Source of the DNA: an uncultured Prevotella sp.
GTDB taxonomy: Bacteria > Bacteroidota > Bacteroidia > Bacteroidales > Bacteroidaceae
NCBI GenBank assembly: GCA_946540435.1
Contig: CAMNII010000001.1
Location: 1-64,000, forward strand
Direction of reading: 5' to 3'
DNA length: 64,000 bases
The position numbers and the translations under genes were made by a program. This document shows, one piece after another, positions 35,103 through 44,907 of the stretch. The notes beneath the pieces were generated by a model. The model was given only the letters and a program-made list of their open reading frames with translations. It made no database searches and was not told the origin of the DNA. The stretch's first letter is position 1. Every line of letters begins with the position of its first letter.

Positions 35103-36236
35103 ATGAAAACAATCGTCATTACAGGCGGTGCCGGTTTCATCGGTAGCCACGTAGTCAGGCTTTTTGTCAACAAGTATCCCGACTATCACATCATCAACCT
35201 TGACAAACTCACCTACGCCGGCAACCTGGCCAACCTCCGGGACATCGAAGACCGTCCTAACTATGAGTTCGTCCGCATGGACATCTGCGACTTCGATGCC
35301 TTCTATAAGCTTATGCAAGAGAAGCATGTCGACGGCATCATTCATCTGGCAGCAGAGAGCCATGTCGACCGCTCCATAAAAGACCCCTTCACCTTCGCAC
35401 AGACCAATGTCATGGGAACACTATCCCTGTTACAGGCTGCAAAACTCTATTGGGAGAGCCTTCCCGAGAAGTACGAAGGGAAACGCTTCTACCACATCTC
35501 TACCGATGAGGTATATGGTGCCCTACAGATGACACACCCCGAAGGCATCAAGCCTCCATTCTCAACAAAGGCATCATCGGCAGAACATCATCTGGCCTAC
35601 GGTGACAAGTTCTTCACCGAAGAGCTGAAATACCAGCCCCATTCCCCCTACTCCGCTTCCAAAGCATCGAGCGACCATTTCGTACGCGCCTTCCACGACA
35701 CCTACGGGCTGCCAGTCATTGTCACCAACTGTTCTAACAACTACGGTCCCTATCAATTCCCCGAGAAGCTCATTCCGCTGTTTATCAACAACATTCGTCA
35801 CCGCAAGCCGCTTCCCGTATATGGAAAAGGTGAAAACGTCAGGGACTGGCTATACGTAGAGGATCACGCACGAGCCATCGACCTCATCTTCCATAAAGGA
35901 AAGATAGCCGACACCTACAACATCGGCGGTTTCAACGAATGGAAGAATATCGACATCATCAAGGTTGTCATCAAGACCGTTGACCGGCTGCTGGGTCGTA
36001 AGGAAGGTGAGGATATGGATCTCATCACTTTCGTCACCGACCGTGCCGGACACGACATGCGCTACGCCATCGATTCAAGTAAGTTGCAGCGAGAACTGGG
36101 ATGGGAACCTTCATTGCAGTTCGAAGAAGGCATTGAGAAAACTGTCCGCTGGTATCTGGACCATCAGGATTGGCTCGACAATGTGACAAGCGGCGACTAC
36201 CAGAAGTACTACGACAACATGTATAAGAACCGTTAA
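35103..36236 (+). CDS. rfbB: dTDP-glucose 4,6-dehydratase
   Basis: This 377-residue SDR enzyme makes dTDP-4-keto-6-deoxyglucose, a rhamnose precursor. The NAD motif GGAGFIGSHV is at the N-terminus. The active-site segments HISTDEVYGAL and PYSASKASSDHFVRA and the nucleotide-binding NCSNNYGPYQFPEKLIP are intact. It is not accompanied by rfbA, rfbC or rfbD here, so the other rhamnose genes must lie elsewhere. Twelve bases separate it from the phosphoesterase gene. Confidence 0.93.
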   Translation: MKTIVITGGAGFIGSHVVRLFVNKYPDYHIINLDKLTYAGNLANLRDIEDRPNYEFVRMDICDFDAFYKLMQEKHVDGIIHLAAESHVDRSIKDPFTFAQTNVMGTLSLLQAAKLYWESLPEKYEGKRFYHISTDEVYGALQMTHPEGIKPPFSTKASSAEHHLAYGDKFFTEELKYQPHSPYSASKASSDHFVRAFHDTYGLPVIVTNCSNNYGPYQFPEKLIPLFINNIRHRKPLPVYGKGENVRDWLYVEDHARAIDLIFHKGKIADTYNIGGFNEWKNIDIIKVVIKTVDRLLGRKEGEDMDLITFVTDRAGHDMRYAIDSSKLQRELGWEPSLQFEEGIEKTVRWYLDHQDWLDNVTSGDYQKYYDNMYKNR

Positions 36237-36240
36237 TATA

Positions 36241-37173
36241 ATGGTGCCCTCCAAATTCAACACAAAAAACGTCTGCTCAACTCTTTGCCTAATTGCATGT
36301 GGTGTTCTTACCATGTGCGGAGTTTCCAAGTTCAACAAGGAGGAGGTCGTTTCGGCATTGCTTGTTTGGGGGGCTTTTACACTTCTTTTTTCCTTAGCCT
36401 ATCTGGCATCTTTAAAACGTATTACGGTGTTGGCTGATGGATTGGAAGTCCAAAGCTACTTGCTGCCGTTTTGGAAGCGTTTCTATCGTTTTGCGGAGTT
36501 TGACTATGCTCAGAGCGACTATAGGAGAACTGGGGAGGTGCTTCGATTGATAAAAGATGGAAAGCGGCTGGTAAGTATAGATTCTCACCTATATTCCAAT
36601 TATAACGAGCTAAAAGAAGCCGTTTCGGTGAAAAACAAGAGGAATTTTGCAATAAGGGAAAAGGCAGAAGTGGTTTCTGAATATTCAAAGTTATACTTGT
36701 ATGGAATAACCGTTCTGTTTTTGTTCTTCATATTAACTGGGGTGGGAACTTGTTTCATCGACGTGATGGATGGAAAACCGATCCGACAGAGTATTGTTCT
36801 TTTGGGAGTCATAGAAATATTGTTCTTTGGAAGTTTCCTATTCATCCATCTTTCTAAATATAAGAAAATAGCTGTCTGGCGTGGACAAATAGAGGTGAAG
36901 CCTTTGTTGTGGCCATTCAAGGTTCGTTATTATAACCTATCCGATTTTGATGGTTTCTATTATGTGCTCGAAGAATCTAATAGTCAGTTAGATTCGAGTG
37001 ATGAGTATTCCCTTTGGCTCATGAAGGACAGAAAGTTGGCTATAAGTGTTTCTGAAATAATGTATAAGAATTATGAGCAACTGAAAAATGCTCTTCAAAC
37101 TGTTAATTATTTGGGGCAACTGAAGTTCTCTGGTTTCCAGGCATTGAAATATTATTTGGGTAAAAAAATATAA
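36241..37173 (+). CDS. Duplicated membrane protein with two (2 TM + soluble) modules, unknown function
   Basis: This 310-residue protein is built from two similar halves. Each has two membrane helices (about 12-30 and 38-57; then 150-172 and 183-205) followed by a soluble domain of about 70 residues. The soluble domains align: KRITVLADGLEVQSYLLPFW with KKIAVWRGQIEVKPLLWPF, then LRLIKDGKRLVSIDS with LWLMKDRKLAISVSE, then LYSNYNELKEAV with MYKNYEQLKNAL. The pattern resembles bacterial PH-like domains, but this is only a visual impression. The gene is visibly richer in A/T than its operon partners, suggesting later acquisition. Confidence 0.7.
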   Translation: MVPSKFNTKNVCSTLCLIACGVLTMCGVSKFNKEEVVSALLVWGAFTLLFSLAYLASLKRITVLADGLEVQSYLLPFWKRFYRFAEFDYAQSDYRRTGEVLRLIKDGKRLVSIDSHLYSNYNELKEAVSVKNKRNFAIREKAEVVSEYSKLYLYGITVLFLFFILTGVGTCFIDVMDGKPIRQSIVLLGVIEILFFGSFLFIHLSKYKKIAVWRGQIEVKPLLWPFKVRYYNLSDFDGFYYVLEESNSQLDSSDEYSLWLMKDRKLAISVSEIMYKNYEQLKNALQTVNYLGQLKFSGFQALKYYLGKKI

Positions 37174-37179
37174 CTGAAC

Positions 37180-38364
37180 ATGAAAAAGATTTTGCTGTTA
37201 GGCTCAGGCGAACTGGGCAAGGAGTTTGTAATTGCCGCAAAGCGTAAAGGTCTCTACGTAGTGGCATGTGACCGTTATGCAGGTGCGCCTGCCATGCAGG
37301 TGGCCGATGAGTATGAGGTTTTCTCAATGCTTGATGGCGATGCGCTGGAAGCCGTTGTCAAGAAGCACCAGCCAGACCTCATCGTGCCGGAGATTGAAGC
37401 CATTCGCACCGAGCGTCTGTTCAAATTCGAGGAAGAAGGCATACAGGTGGTTCCTTCTGCCCGTGCCGTCAACTTCACCATGAACCGTCGTGCCATTCGC
37501 GACCTTGCATCCCGAGAGTTAGGGCTGCGTACTGCCAAGTATTTCTATGCCAAGACTTTCGATGAGTTCAAACGGGCAGCCGACGAAATCGGTTTCCCCT
37601 GCGTCGTCAAGCCGCTGATGTCATCGAGCGGACATGGGCAAAGCTATGTCCATAACGATGACGAATTGGCTGCAGCCTTCCGCGAAGCTATGGAGGGCAG
37701 CCGTGGTGACGTGAAGGAGGTCATCATCGAGGAGTTCATTGACTTCGAGTCGGAGTTCACGCTGCTCACCATCACTCAGCAGCATGGATGGCCTACATTG
37801 TTCTGCCCACCGATTGGCCACGTGCAGAAAGGCGGTGACTATCGTGAGTCATGGCAGCCCTATGCCATCCCGGAAGAAGCACTGAAGCAGGCACAGCACA
37901 TGGCCGACCAGGTTACCAAGGCGCTGACGGGCTATGGCATCTGGGGCGTAGAGTTCTTCCTGACCCGACAGGGCGAGGTCATCTTCTCCGAGCTGTCCCC
38001 ACGTCCGCACGACACCGGAATGGTGACCCTTGGCCACAGCACCAACCTGTCGGAATTTGAACTTCACCTGCGTGCCGTACTGGGATTGCCCATTGCCGAA
38101 ATCAAACTTGAACATGCAGGAGCGAGCGCCGTCGTGCTGGCACCCGAAGACAGCGACAAGCCTTTCGATTACAATCTTGTCGATGCGCTGAAAGAGCCGA
38201 ACACGCGAGTCCGTATCTTCGGCAAGCCCGACGCACATCGTGGACGCCGAATGGGTGTTGTGCTATGCTATGACGACATCACAGCTGATGTCAACGCCCT
38301 TCGCGACAAAGCCAAGCGGCTGGCATCGACGGTCCTGGGTACGGACCCCTATATGAAGAAATAG
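37180..38364 (+). CDS. purT: Formate-dependent phosphoribosylglycinamide formyltransferase (GAR transformylase 2)
   Basis: This 394-residue ATP-grasp enzyme uses formate and ATP to formylate GAR in purine synthesis. The N-terminal [18 protein letters not shown], the ATP-grasp segments [15 protein letters not shown] and [17 protein letters not shown], and [15 protein letters not shown] are all PurT hallmarks. It starts 6 bases after the duplicated membrane protein gene, closes the operon and is followed by a strong terminator. Confidence 0.95.
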   Translation: MKKILLLGSGELGKEFVIAAKRKGLYVVACDRYAGAPAMQVADEYEVFSMLDGDALEAVVKKHQPDLIVPEIEAIRTERLFKFEEEGIQVVPSARAVNFTMNRRAIRDLASRELGLRTAKYFYAKTFDEFKRAADEIGFPCVVKPLMSSSGHGQSYVHNDDELAAAFREAMEGSRGDVKEVIIEEFIDFESEFTLLTITQQHGWPTLFCPPIGHVQKGGDYRESWQPYAIPEEALKQAQHMADQVTKALTGYGIWGVEFFLTRQGEVIFSELSPRPHDTGMVTLGHSTNLSEFELHLRAVLGLPIAEIKLEHAGASAVVLAPEDSDKPFDYNLVDALKEPNTRVRIFGKPDAHRGRRMGVVLCYDDITADVNALRDKAKRLASTVLGTDPYMKK

Positions 38365-38421
38365 CATTGGTGGCGACGGAAAGCCATTCTGGCAAACAGA
38401 ATCGGTAAATCCATCAAGAAT

Positions 38422-38460
38422 AAAAAACCTGGCTGTACGTGACGTACTGCCAGGTTTTTT
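38422..38460. terminator. Bidirectional rho-independent terminator between purT and GH92
   Basis: A run of six A plus CCTGGC (38422-38433) pairs with GCCAGG plus six T (38449-38460). After a T-T mismatch the inner stem continues GTACG-TGA-CGTAC. The symmetry lets it act for both convergent transcripts. Confidence 0.9.
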
Positions 38461-38501
38461 ATTTTCATGAGGATTCCCCAAAAGGCCTTTGCTTTCCAGT
38501 A

Positions 38502-40772
38502 TTATAATCTGGGGGCGATGTCAGCAGCCTTGACTGCCCACCGCTTGTTCGGTTTCTCCGACATGACGAAATGGAGGTCGACACCATTACGGATCTGCTC
38601 CCACGTGAGATACGACCGTGAATAAGGCTGTCCATTGACAAGAACCTTTTGTATATACACGGCCTTCGGGCTCCAGTTCTTCGTGGTGACACGGATCTGC
38701 CGGCCGTTCGACAGCGTGGTAGTGATGGCAGGCAAAGCCGGGGAGCCGATATTATAGATATTTGACGACGGGCAGACAGGATAGAACCCCATGCAGTTGA
38801 AGATATACCAGGCCGACATCTGCCCACAATCGTCATTGCCGCAGAGCGAACCGGGCTGATTGCCATAGAAACGGTCGATGACGGTGCGCACCCATCGCTG
38901 GCACTGCCACCCTTCGCCAAGGTAGTTATAGAGGTAGGCGATATGATGACAGGGTTCATTACCATGCCAATAGGCGCCGATACGTCCTTGAATGTCATGG
39001 GCTCCGGGAATATCATCGGGAAGGTCGTGCTGGAAGAGGGAGTCGAGTCGTTGCTTGAAGACATTCCGTCCCATCAGTTCCATCAGTCCCTGGACATCCT
39101 GCGGCACCGTCCAATGATACTGCACGGTGAAGCCCTCGGTGATGTCGCCCCATCCGTTGACAGAGCCCGGGCCTTCATACGCCAAGGGCGAGAAGGGCGT
39201 GCGCCACTGTCCATCCGAGTCTTTCCCACGCATATATTTTGTTTCCGCATCGAAGAGGTTGCGGTAGTTCTGCGAGCGTTTGATGAAATAGTTGTAGTCT
39301 TCCTGATGGCCGAGTTTACGGGCAGTCTGTGCTATGCAGTAGTCGTCATAGGCATACTCAAGGGTTTTCGACACCGACTCAGCCTCTTTGTCGAAGGGCA
39401 CATATCCCAGCGAGCGGTATTCAGGAAGGCAGTCATAATGGTCGTTCATCGCAGTCTGCTTCATGGCCTGGTAGGCTCTCTCATAGTCAAATCCGCTGAC
39501 ATCCTTGACAATCATGTCAGCCAGTACTGAGCAGGCATGATAACCAATCATACACCAGGTTTCATTGCTTCCGAACGCCCAATAGGGCAACATCTTTTCA
39601 ACACTGTGGTCGTAATGGTCGAGAAGAGAGTTGGCCACGTCAGCCTGCACATCCTGATGCACCAGGTTCATCAGCGGGTGGAATGCCCGGTAAGTATCCC
39701 ACAGCGAGAATTCCGTGAGCGGTGTCCACCCTTCTGCCTTTTTGATGGTCTTATCGAGTGCGCGATAGGAACCGTCTGCGTCGTTATATACAAACGGACA
39801 GAGGGCGGCATGATAGGCCGACGTATAGAATGTCTCTTTCTGTTCCTTGGTTCCTTCTATCTGGTATTTCGACAGTTCCCGCTCCCAGAGTCGGTCGGCT
39901 TGGCTGCGCACTTGTTCAAAGGAAAGGCCCTGGAGTTCCTGCATATTACGCTGCGCACCGTCGATGCCTGTCGCCGAGACCGCTGTCTTCACGACTATCG
40001 GCTCATTGGCACTGGTCTCAAAACGGGCCGTGAAAAGCAGTTTCTCCCCCCATGCCTCACGATTGCTACGGAAACGTGACGTGTTATAAATCACCGGTTT
40101 CTTGTCCTGATAGATCATGAAATCCTTGAAAGGCTTTGAAAAGACAGCCCGCATATAGACATGTCTCTCGGGTCCCCACCCTTTCACCAGTTTATAGGCG
40201 GTGATGGTGCTGTCGTTCTCCACACGGATGTTCGACCACACGCAGCGGAACCACAGGGTATGGTTCAAGTCGAGAAGGACGAAAGCCTTGTCGGTCTGCG
40301 GATAGGTGAATCGGAACATGCCACTGCGCTTGGCAGCCGTCATCTCGGCCTTCACCCCATAGTCGAGCATGGTAGCGGCATAATAGCCTGGCAATGCCGT
40401 TTCTTCATCATGGGAGAAGCGACTGCGATAGCCCGTATCGGGTTTGTCGTCCGTACCCGGCTCAAGCAGGATGTCGCCCACGCCTGGCATAAAAAGGAAG
40501 TCGCCCATATCGGGTATACCCGTTCCGCTGAGATGAGTAAGCGAGAAACCTTGTATGGACTGGCGGTTCCACTTATATCCTGATGCGCAGTCGTAGAAGT
40601 GTTCATCGGTATCCGGGCTTATCTGAATACCCCCGAAGGGCACTTGTGCACCGGGATATACATTGCCGTATCCATCAGTACCGACAAAAGGGTTGACATA
40701 CTGGGTGAGTCCCTGTGCCATAGTCACGGCAGTGGCCATGGCCGATAACATCGTGATAATCTTTGTCTTCAT
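38502..40772 (-). CDS. Secreted GH92 family glycosidase (probable alpha-mannosidase)
   Basis: This 756-residue protein has a signal peptide ending near TMAQG. It begins the mature chain with YVNPFVGTDGYGNVYPG, the GH92 start signature. The catalytic-region motifs WHGNEPCHHIAYLY (putative acid Glu) and GNDDCGQMSAWYIFNCMGFYP (putative base Asp) are intact. GH92 enzymes are Ca2+-dependent exo-alpha-mannosidases acting on N-glycans or yeast mannan; linkage specificity cannot be read here. It lies 7 bases downstream of a second, larger GH92 gene. Confidence 0.92.
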   Translation of the reverse strand: MKTKIITMLSAMATAVTMAQGLTQYVNPFVGTDGYGNVYPGAQVPFGGIQISPDTDEHFYDCASGYKWNRQSIQGFSLTHLSGTGIPDMGDFLFMPGVGDILLEPGTDDKPDTGYRSRFSHDEETALPGYYAATMLDYGVKAEMTAAKRSGMFRFTYPQTDKAFVLLDLNHTLWFRCVWSNIRVENDSTITAYKLVKGWGPERHVYMRAVFSKPFKDFMIYQDKKPVIYNTSRFRSNREAWGEKLLFTARFETSANEPIVVKTAVSATGIDGAQRNMQELQGLSFEQVRSQADRLWERELSKYQIEGTKEQKETFYTSAYHAALCPFVYNDADGSYRALDKTIKKAEGWTPLTEFSLWDTYRAFHPLMNLVHQDVQADVANSLLDHYDHSVEKMLPYWAFGSNETWCMIGYHACSVLADMIVKDVSGFDYERAYQAMKQTAMNDHYDCLPEYRSLGYVPFDKEAESVSKTLEYAYDDYCIAQTARKLGHQEDYNYFIKRSQNYRNLFDAETKYMRGKDSDGQWRTPFSPLAYEGPGSVNGWGDITEGFTVQYHWTVPQDVQGLMELMGRNVFKQRLDSLFQHDLPDDIPGAHDIQGRIGAYWHGNEPCHHIAYLYNYLGEGWQCQRWVRTVIDRFYGNQPGSLCGNDDCGQMSAWYIFNCMGFYPVCPSSNIYNIGSPALPAITTTLSNGRQIRVTTKNWSPKAVYIQKVLVNGQPYSRSYLTWEQIRNGVDLHFVMSEKPNKRWAVKAADIAPRL

Positions 40773-40779
40773 AGCTTCC

Positions 40780-43700
40780 TTATTCCTTTATATCGCCAAT
40801 AGCAACCTGATACTCATGCCAAAGTGCGTCGACGGTATGCCCTTCACCAAGCGCATAAGCCACGGCACCATCCCACGACCAGGGAACCACTTCCAGGCAC
40901 GAGCGGTTCATCTTGCGGATGAAGTCTTTGTCTTTCGTCTCACGCACCCAGTTGAAGAAGTAACCGATATACCGGTAGCCGTCATGATAGGAGCCACCCT
41001 TGGGACGGTCTTGCTCACCATGGAATCCGCCACAGGCCACGCGTACGGCATCGGCTGTTCCTTCCACCATCTCCCATACGGCCTTGTTGGGACCGCCGTA
41101 AGGACCAATGCCCTGGGGCTCGAGCTGGAAGGCATGTGTCAGTTCATGAAGCAGGACGCCGCGTGTCTCAAAATCAACACGTGCCGTATCGTTATTGACG
41201 AAAGAGCGTTCGATATGGTTTGTGCTGTAGAAGATATTCACGAAGCCGTTACCGCCGCCTTTGGCAGAGATGCCCGGATCAGTACGAAGGACATAGTCAA
41301 GACGATGCAGCATGGGTATGCTGTCATCGGGCGTGAAGTAAAGACATTTCATCACCTCACGTGCCACGCTGCGTATATAGGGGTCCGGGTCGGGAATGAT
41401 GGCGTGATAGATCTGCGACCCTTGCGTTTCTGAATTCATATCCATAAACCGGATATCGGTGAGATGCCGGTTCCAGCGTTCGTCGTCCTTCGACAGTTGT
41501 GACGACATACGCCGTGCAATGCTTGAGCTGACGGCAGGATGTTCATCGCTGAGCGAATAGGGCTTGTCGGCTTTTGCCAGACCGCGACGCTTGTTCGGCT
41601 TCGCTCCCATCTCAAACTCCAGCGTACACCCATCGGTGAGTTGCTGATGGGTGAGGTACAGCTTGCTATAAGGTTTCCCGTTCACCTTGAGAGACTGTAC
41701 ATACCGGTTCTTGTCGCTCACTTTCGGAGCTTTCACCTCGATGGTATTGCCATTCTCAAGTGTAATCTTCATATAAGGAAGATAGGGCGCGCCAATGACG
41801 TACTGGTCGCTGCCGGGGCAGACGGGATAGAAGCCCATTGCCGAGAAGATGTACCAGGCCGACATTTGTCCGCAGTCGTCGTTGCCTCCGAGGCCGCGGA
41901 TGTGGTTGCGATACATCTTATTCATGATGGTACGCAGCCATTCCTGCGTTTTCCATGGTGTGGACGTCCATGCGTAGAGGTAGGGCACATGGTGTGAGGG
42001 TTCATTGCCATGGACGTAGCCTCCTACCAGACATTCCGACGTGATGTCTTCATTATCCTTATAGTACTTCTCAGGAAGATCCATGGCAAACAGTTGGTTG
42101 AGTTTGTCGAGGAAGGCCTTCTCACCGCCCATGCATGCCATCAGTCCCACGACATCCTGCGGCACATGGAACGAGAAATTCCATGAGTTCCCTTCGATAA
42201 ATCCCTCGTTATAAGTCTGATACGGGTCGAGGTCGTCTTTGAAACGGCCGTCACTATATCGGGGTGAGGCAAAGCCTACCGACGGATCATAGGTGTTGCG
42301 ATAGTTACGGGCCCGATGGCGGAACTGGGCCGCGATGTCTTGGTGTCCCGTATGGCGTGCAGCATTGTAGATGGTCCAGTCGTCAAAAGAATACTCGAGC
42401 GTGTTCGATGCTGCTGTACCGTCGCGGTCGTAGGGCGCATAGCCGTAGATGATATAGTTCGTGACGTTGGGGAAATAGCGGTTGTTAGCCGTGGCGACCA
42501 TTGCTTTCAAGGCTTCGTCCACAGGAACGTCGGCACCCTTGACGATGGCGTCGGCAAGCACGCTGACGGCGTGATAGCCTGTCATGCACCAGCCCTCATT
42601 TCCCATCAGGCTCCACACCGGCAACATGCCGACAATATTCTGCTGCTGATGCTTGATCATCGACCTGACCATATTGGTGTTACGCGAAGGCTTCAGCAGT
42701 CCCAACAGGGGGTGCTCGGCCCGATAGGTGTCCCAGATAGAGAAGACGGTATAGTTATCGAAGTCTTCGGCCACATGGATATTTCCGTCAAGGCCGCGAT
42801 ACTGGTGGTCTACGTCCATATAGACGGAAGGATTAATCATCGTATGATACAGCGAGGTGTAGAGCATGGCTTTCTGGTCGTCCGTGCCCTCACAGTCGAT
42901 GACGGCAAGCTCCTGTTCCCACTGACTACGTGTTTCGTTGACCACCTGCTCGAAGGTCTTCCCGGCGGCTTCTGCCTCAAGATTCTTCTTGGCACCTTCG
43001 GTAGAGACTGCCGACAGAGCCACTTTCACCGTCAGTTCCTGGCTGCCAACGGGTGCCTGGCGCTGCCGGTTTCCGCGTCTGCCGCGGGGCTGTGGGCTCA
43101 CGAAGTCGAAATAGGCCACGACGTTCCGACCTGCAATATCCGGGAAGTTATGATAGCGGTCGAACTTTCCCCAGAAGCCATTATACTTCTCGGGCTTCAT
43201 ATCGCGATAGCCATAGTTCCTGATGGGTTTGCTGAAGGAAATGGCAAAATAGGTATAGTTGGAACGTGCCCAGCCATCGGTAATGCGATAGCCGGTGACG
43301 AGGGTGTCGTTTTCCACTCGCAAGGTCGACCACAACACTTTCCCGTCGTAGTTATAGATGCCGTGGAGCAAGTCGAGGATCATGCGCTGCTCCTTGGCTC
43401 CCTCGGGAAAGACATACTGGTGGACGCCGACACGCTGCGTGGCGGTGAGGCGGCATCGCACGCCATTATCGGCGAGTGTCACCTCATAATAGCCCGGCGT
43501 TGCCTTCTCAGTATCATGCGAGAAGCGCTGACGATAGCCACCGTCGGGGTTGTCTTTTGTGCCGGGGTTGAGCATCAGCGCTCCCGTCTGGGGCATCAAC
43601 ATGATGTCGCCCAAGTCAGAATGACCTGTACCGCTGAGATGGGTGTGCGAGAAGCCAACGATGGTATTGTCGGTGTGCTGATAGCCGGCACAGTACTCAT

Positions 43701-43917
43701 AGACCTTCCCTTGATAGCGCCCGTTAATGTTTTGAGGAATGGTGTCAGTCTCCGGTGAGAGCTGCACGATGCCAAAGGGTGCACATGCTCCCGGGAAGGT
43801 ATGTCCCATGCCTTCCGTACCAATCATCGGGTTGACCAATGCTGTCCGCTGTGTCTGCGAATAACCTGCAGCCGACAGCCCTAATGCCAATACAGTAAAG
43901 AGAATTGTTTTTTTCAT
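40780..43917 (-). CDS. GH92 glycosidase fused to a basic-secretory-protein-type metallopeptidase
   Basis: This 1045-residue secreted protein has a signal peptide ending near AAGYS-QTQ. Residues 25-770 form a GH92 module (LVNPMIGTEGMGHTFPGACAP, VHGNEPSHHVPYLY, GNDDCGQMSAWYIFSAMGFYP). After a linker, residues 820-1045 match the basic secretory protein family: HELTHAF at 924-930 gives the HExxH zinc motif, followed by WEMVEGTADAVR with E952 as a possible third ligand. I infer one polypeptide that trims mannose and may cleave the glycoprotein. It follows trmB by 29 bases with no separate promoter seen. Confidence 0.88.
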   Translation of the reverse strand: MKKTILFTVLALGLSAAGYSQTQRTALVNPMIGTEGMGHTFPGACAPFGIVQLSPETDTIPQNINGRYQGKVYEYCAGYQHTDNTIVGFSHTHLSGTGHSDLGDIMLMPQTGALMLNPGTKDNPDGGYRQRFSHDTEKATPGYYEVTLADNGVRCRLTATQRVGVHQYVFPEGAKEQRMILDLLHGIYNYDGKVLWSTLRVENDTLVTGYRITDGWARSNYTYFAISFSKPIRNYGYRDMKPEKYNGFWGKFDRYHNFPDIAGRNVVAYFDFVSPQPRGRRGNRQRQAPVGSQELTVKVALSAVSTEGAKKNLEAEAAGKTFEQVVNETRSQWEQELAVIDCEGTDDQKAMLYTSLYHTMINPSVYMDVDHQYRGLDGNIHVAEDFDNYTVFSIWDTYRAEHPLLGLLKPSRNTNMVRSMIKHQQQNIVGMLPVWSLMGNEGWCMTGYHAVSVLADAIVKGADVPVDEALKAMVATANNRYFPNVTNYIIYGYAPYDRDGTAASNTLEYSFDDWTIYNAARHTGHQDIAAQFRHRARNYRNTYDPSVGFASPRYSDGRFKDDLDPYQTYNEGFIEGNSWNFSFHVPQDVVGLMACMGGEKAFLDKLNQLFAMDLPEKYYKDNEDITSECLVGGYVHGNEPSHHVPYLYAWTSTPWKTQEWLRTIMNKMYRNHIRGLGGNDDCGQMSAWYIFSAMGFYPVCPGSDQYVIGAPYLPYMKITLENGNTIEVKAPKVSDKNRYVQSLKVNGKPYSKLYLTHQQLTDGCTLEFEMGAKPNKRRGLAKADKPYSLSDEHPAVSSSIARRMSSQLSKDDERWNRHLTDIRFMDMNSETQGSQIYHAIIPDPDPYIRSVAREVMKCLYFTPDDSIPMLHRLDYVLRTDPGISAKGGGNGFVNIFYSTNHIERSFVNNDTARVDFETRGVLLHELTHAFQLEPQGIGPYGGPNKAVWEMVEGTADAVRVACGGFHGEQDRPKGGSYHDGYRYIGYFFNWVRETKDKDFIRKMNRSCLEVVPWSWDGAVAYALGEGHTVDALWHEYQVAIGDIKE

Positions 43918-43946
43918 TGCTTATAATATATAATAATGTGTATTTA

Positions 43947-44717
43947 CTACTTTGCCTTGTCGAGCGAACTCCGCTTGCTGCGGTGATAGCTGCGATAGTC
44001 GTCAAGGTCGATTTCTACATCAGGCTCTTCGAGCAAGCCGGCATGGGGAAGGCAGAACTTCACATACTTGATGTTCAGCCCGCGGGCAATCCACATACTC
44101 TCGTAGTAGGTCTGAATACCCAGTATCTGCTGTGTCTGCGCATCAAGCCCACCGGAATGATAGAGGTCGTCGGTCTGCATCAGCACGGGCACCCTGTTCT
44201 TTTCAAGAAGAAGCGTCGTGTAGGTGAAGAGAAACTGCGAGTCGGTCTTCAGATGCACCGTGCCGCCATCAGCGAGAAACCGCCTGTAGCGCTCGAGGAA
44301 GAATGTCGACGTCAGACGCTTACGCGGGTTCTTCATCTGCGGGTCGCTGAACGTCAGCCAGATCTCCTGCACCTCGCCGGGCGCAAAGAAGCGGTCGATA
44401 ATCTCAATATTCGTTCGCAGAAAGGCCACGTTCGGCAAGTGTTCCTCAAGAGCCTGCTTGGCCCCTGTCCACATTCGCGCCCCTTTGATGTCTACCCCGA
44501 TAAAGTTCACCTCAGGGAACATCCGGGCGAGACCTACCGTGTATTCTCCCTTGCCACACCCCAACTCCAGAACGATGGGGCGGCTATTGTGGAAATACGT
44601 CTCACCCCAGCGGCCGCGCATCGCTTCCACCTCAGCCGACGGTGCAGAATACGGACTCTGGAAGACGTTGGGGAACGTCTCCATCTGAGCAAACTTCTCT
44701 AATTTTCCCTTTCCCAT
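43947..44717 (-). CDS. trmB: tRNA (guanine-N7)-methyltransferase
   Basis: This 256-residue SAM-dependent enzyme makes m7G46 in tRNA. The SAM-binding [15 protein letters not shown] and [11 protein letters not shown], and the family signature [18 protein letters not shown], are present. The start [11 protein letters not shown] at 44717 is chosen because a TTG 27 bases upstream lies inside the promoter box. It is probably the first gene of a transcript running into the two GH92 genes, an odd pairing. Confidence 0.94.
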   Translation of the reverse strand: MGKGKLEKFAQMETFPNVFQSPYSAPSAEVEAMRGRWGETYFHNSRPIVLELGCGKGEYTVGLARMFPEVNFIGVDIKGARMWTGAKQALEEHLPNVAFLRTNIEIIDRFFAPGEVQEIWLTFSDPQMKNPRKRLTSTFFLERYRRFLADGGTVHLKTDSQFLFTYTTLLLEKNRVPVLMQTDDLYHSGGLDAQTQQILGIQTYYESMWIARGLNIKYVKFCLPHAGLLEEPDVEIDLDDYRSYHRSKRSSLDKAK

Positions 44718-44741
44718 GAAATCAACCTTCTGTTTTCCTTG

Positions 44742-44773
44742 CAAAGTTACACATTTTATCTGCGAAAAACAAA
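44742..44773 (-). promoter_or_regulatory. Promoter (TTTG-N20-TAACTTTG) for trmB and probably the GH92 genes
   Basis: On the minus strand TTTG (44770-44773) and TAACTTTG (44742-44749) are 20 bases apart. No TAnnTTTG box is visible in the 29 bases between trmB and the first GH92 gene. Confidence 0.7.
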
Positions 44774-44873
44774 TAATTGAAAGCCAAATTGCAAAAAAAA
44801 GACTGTTGCAGAAGATATGAACATTGTTCGTTTTTTTTATTGCTTTTTACTTGGCACTAACATTTTTTTTTCG

Positions 44874-44881
44874 TAACTTTG
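44874..44881 (+). promoter_or_regulatory. Promoter -7 box (TAACTTTG) for ilvE
   Basis: TAACTTTG lies 26 bases before ATG 44908. A TTGG at 44851-44854 is near the expected -33 position. Confidence 0.6.
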
Positions 44882-44907
44882 TAGCTCAAAACAGCACTAA
44901 AAAGAAT

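Noticed and set aside
42316..43758. 480-codon frame antisense to the larger GH92 gene
   Set aside because: Same reasoning: a mirror frame of a real, motif-rich gene.
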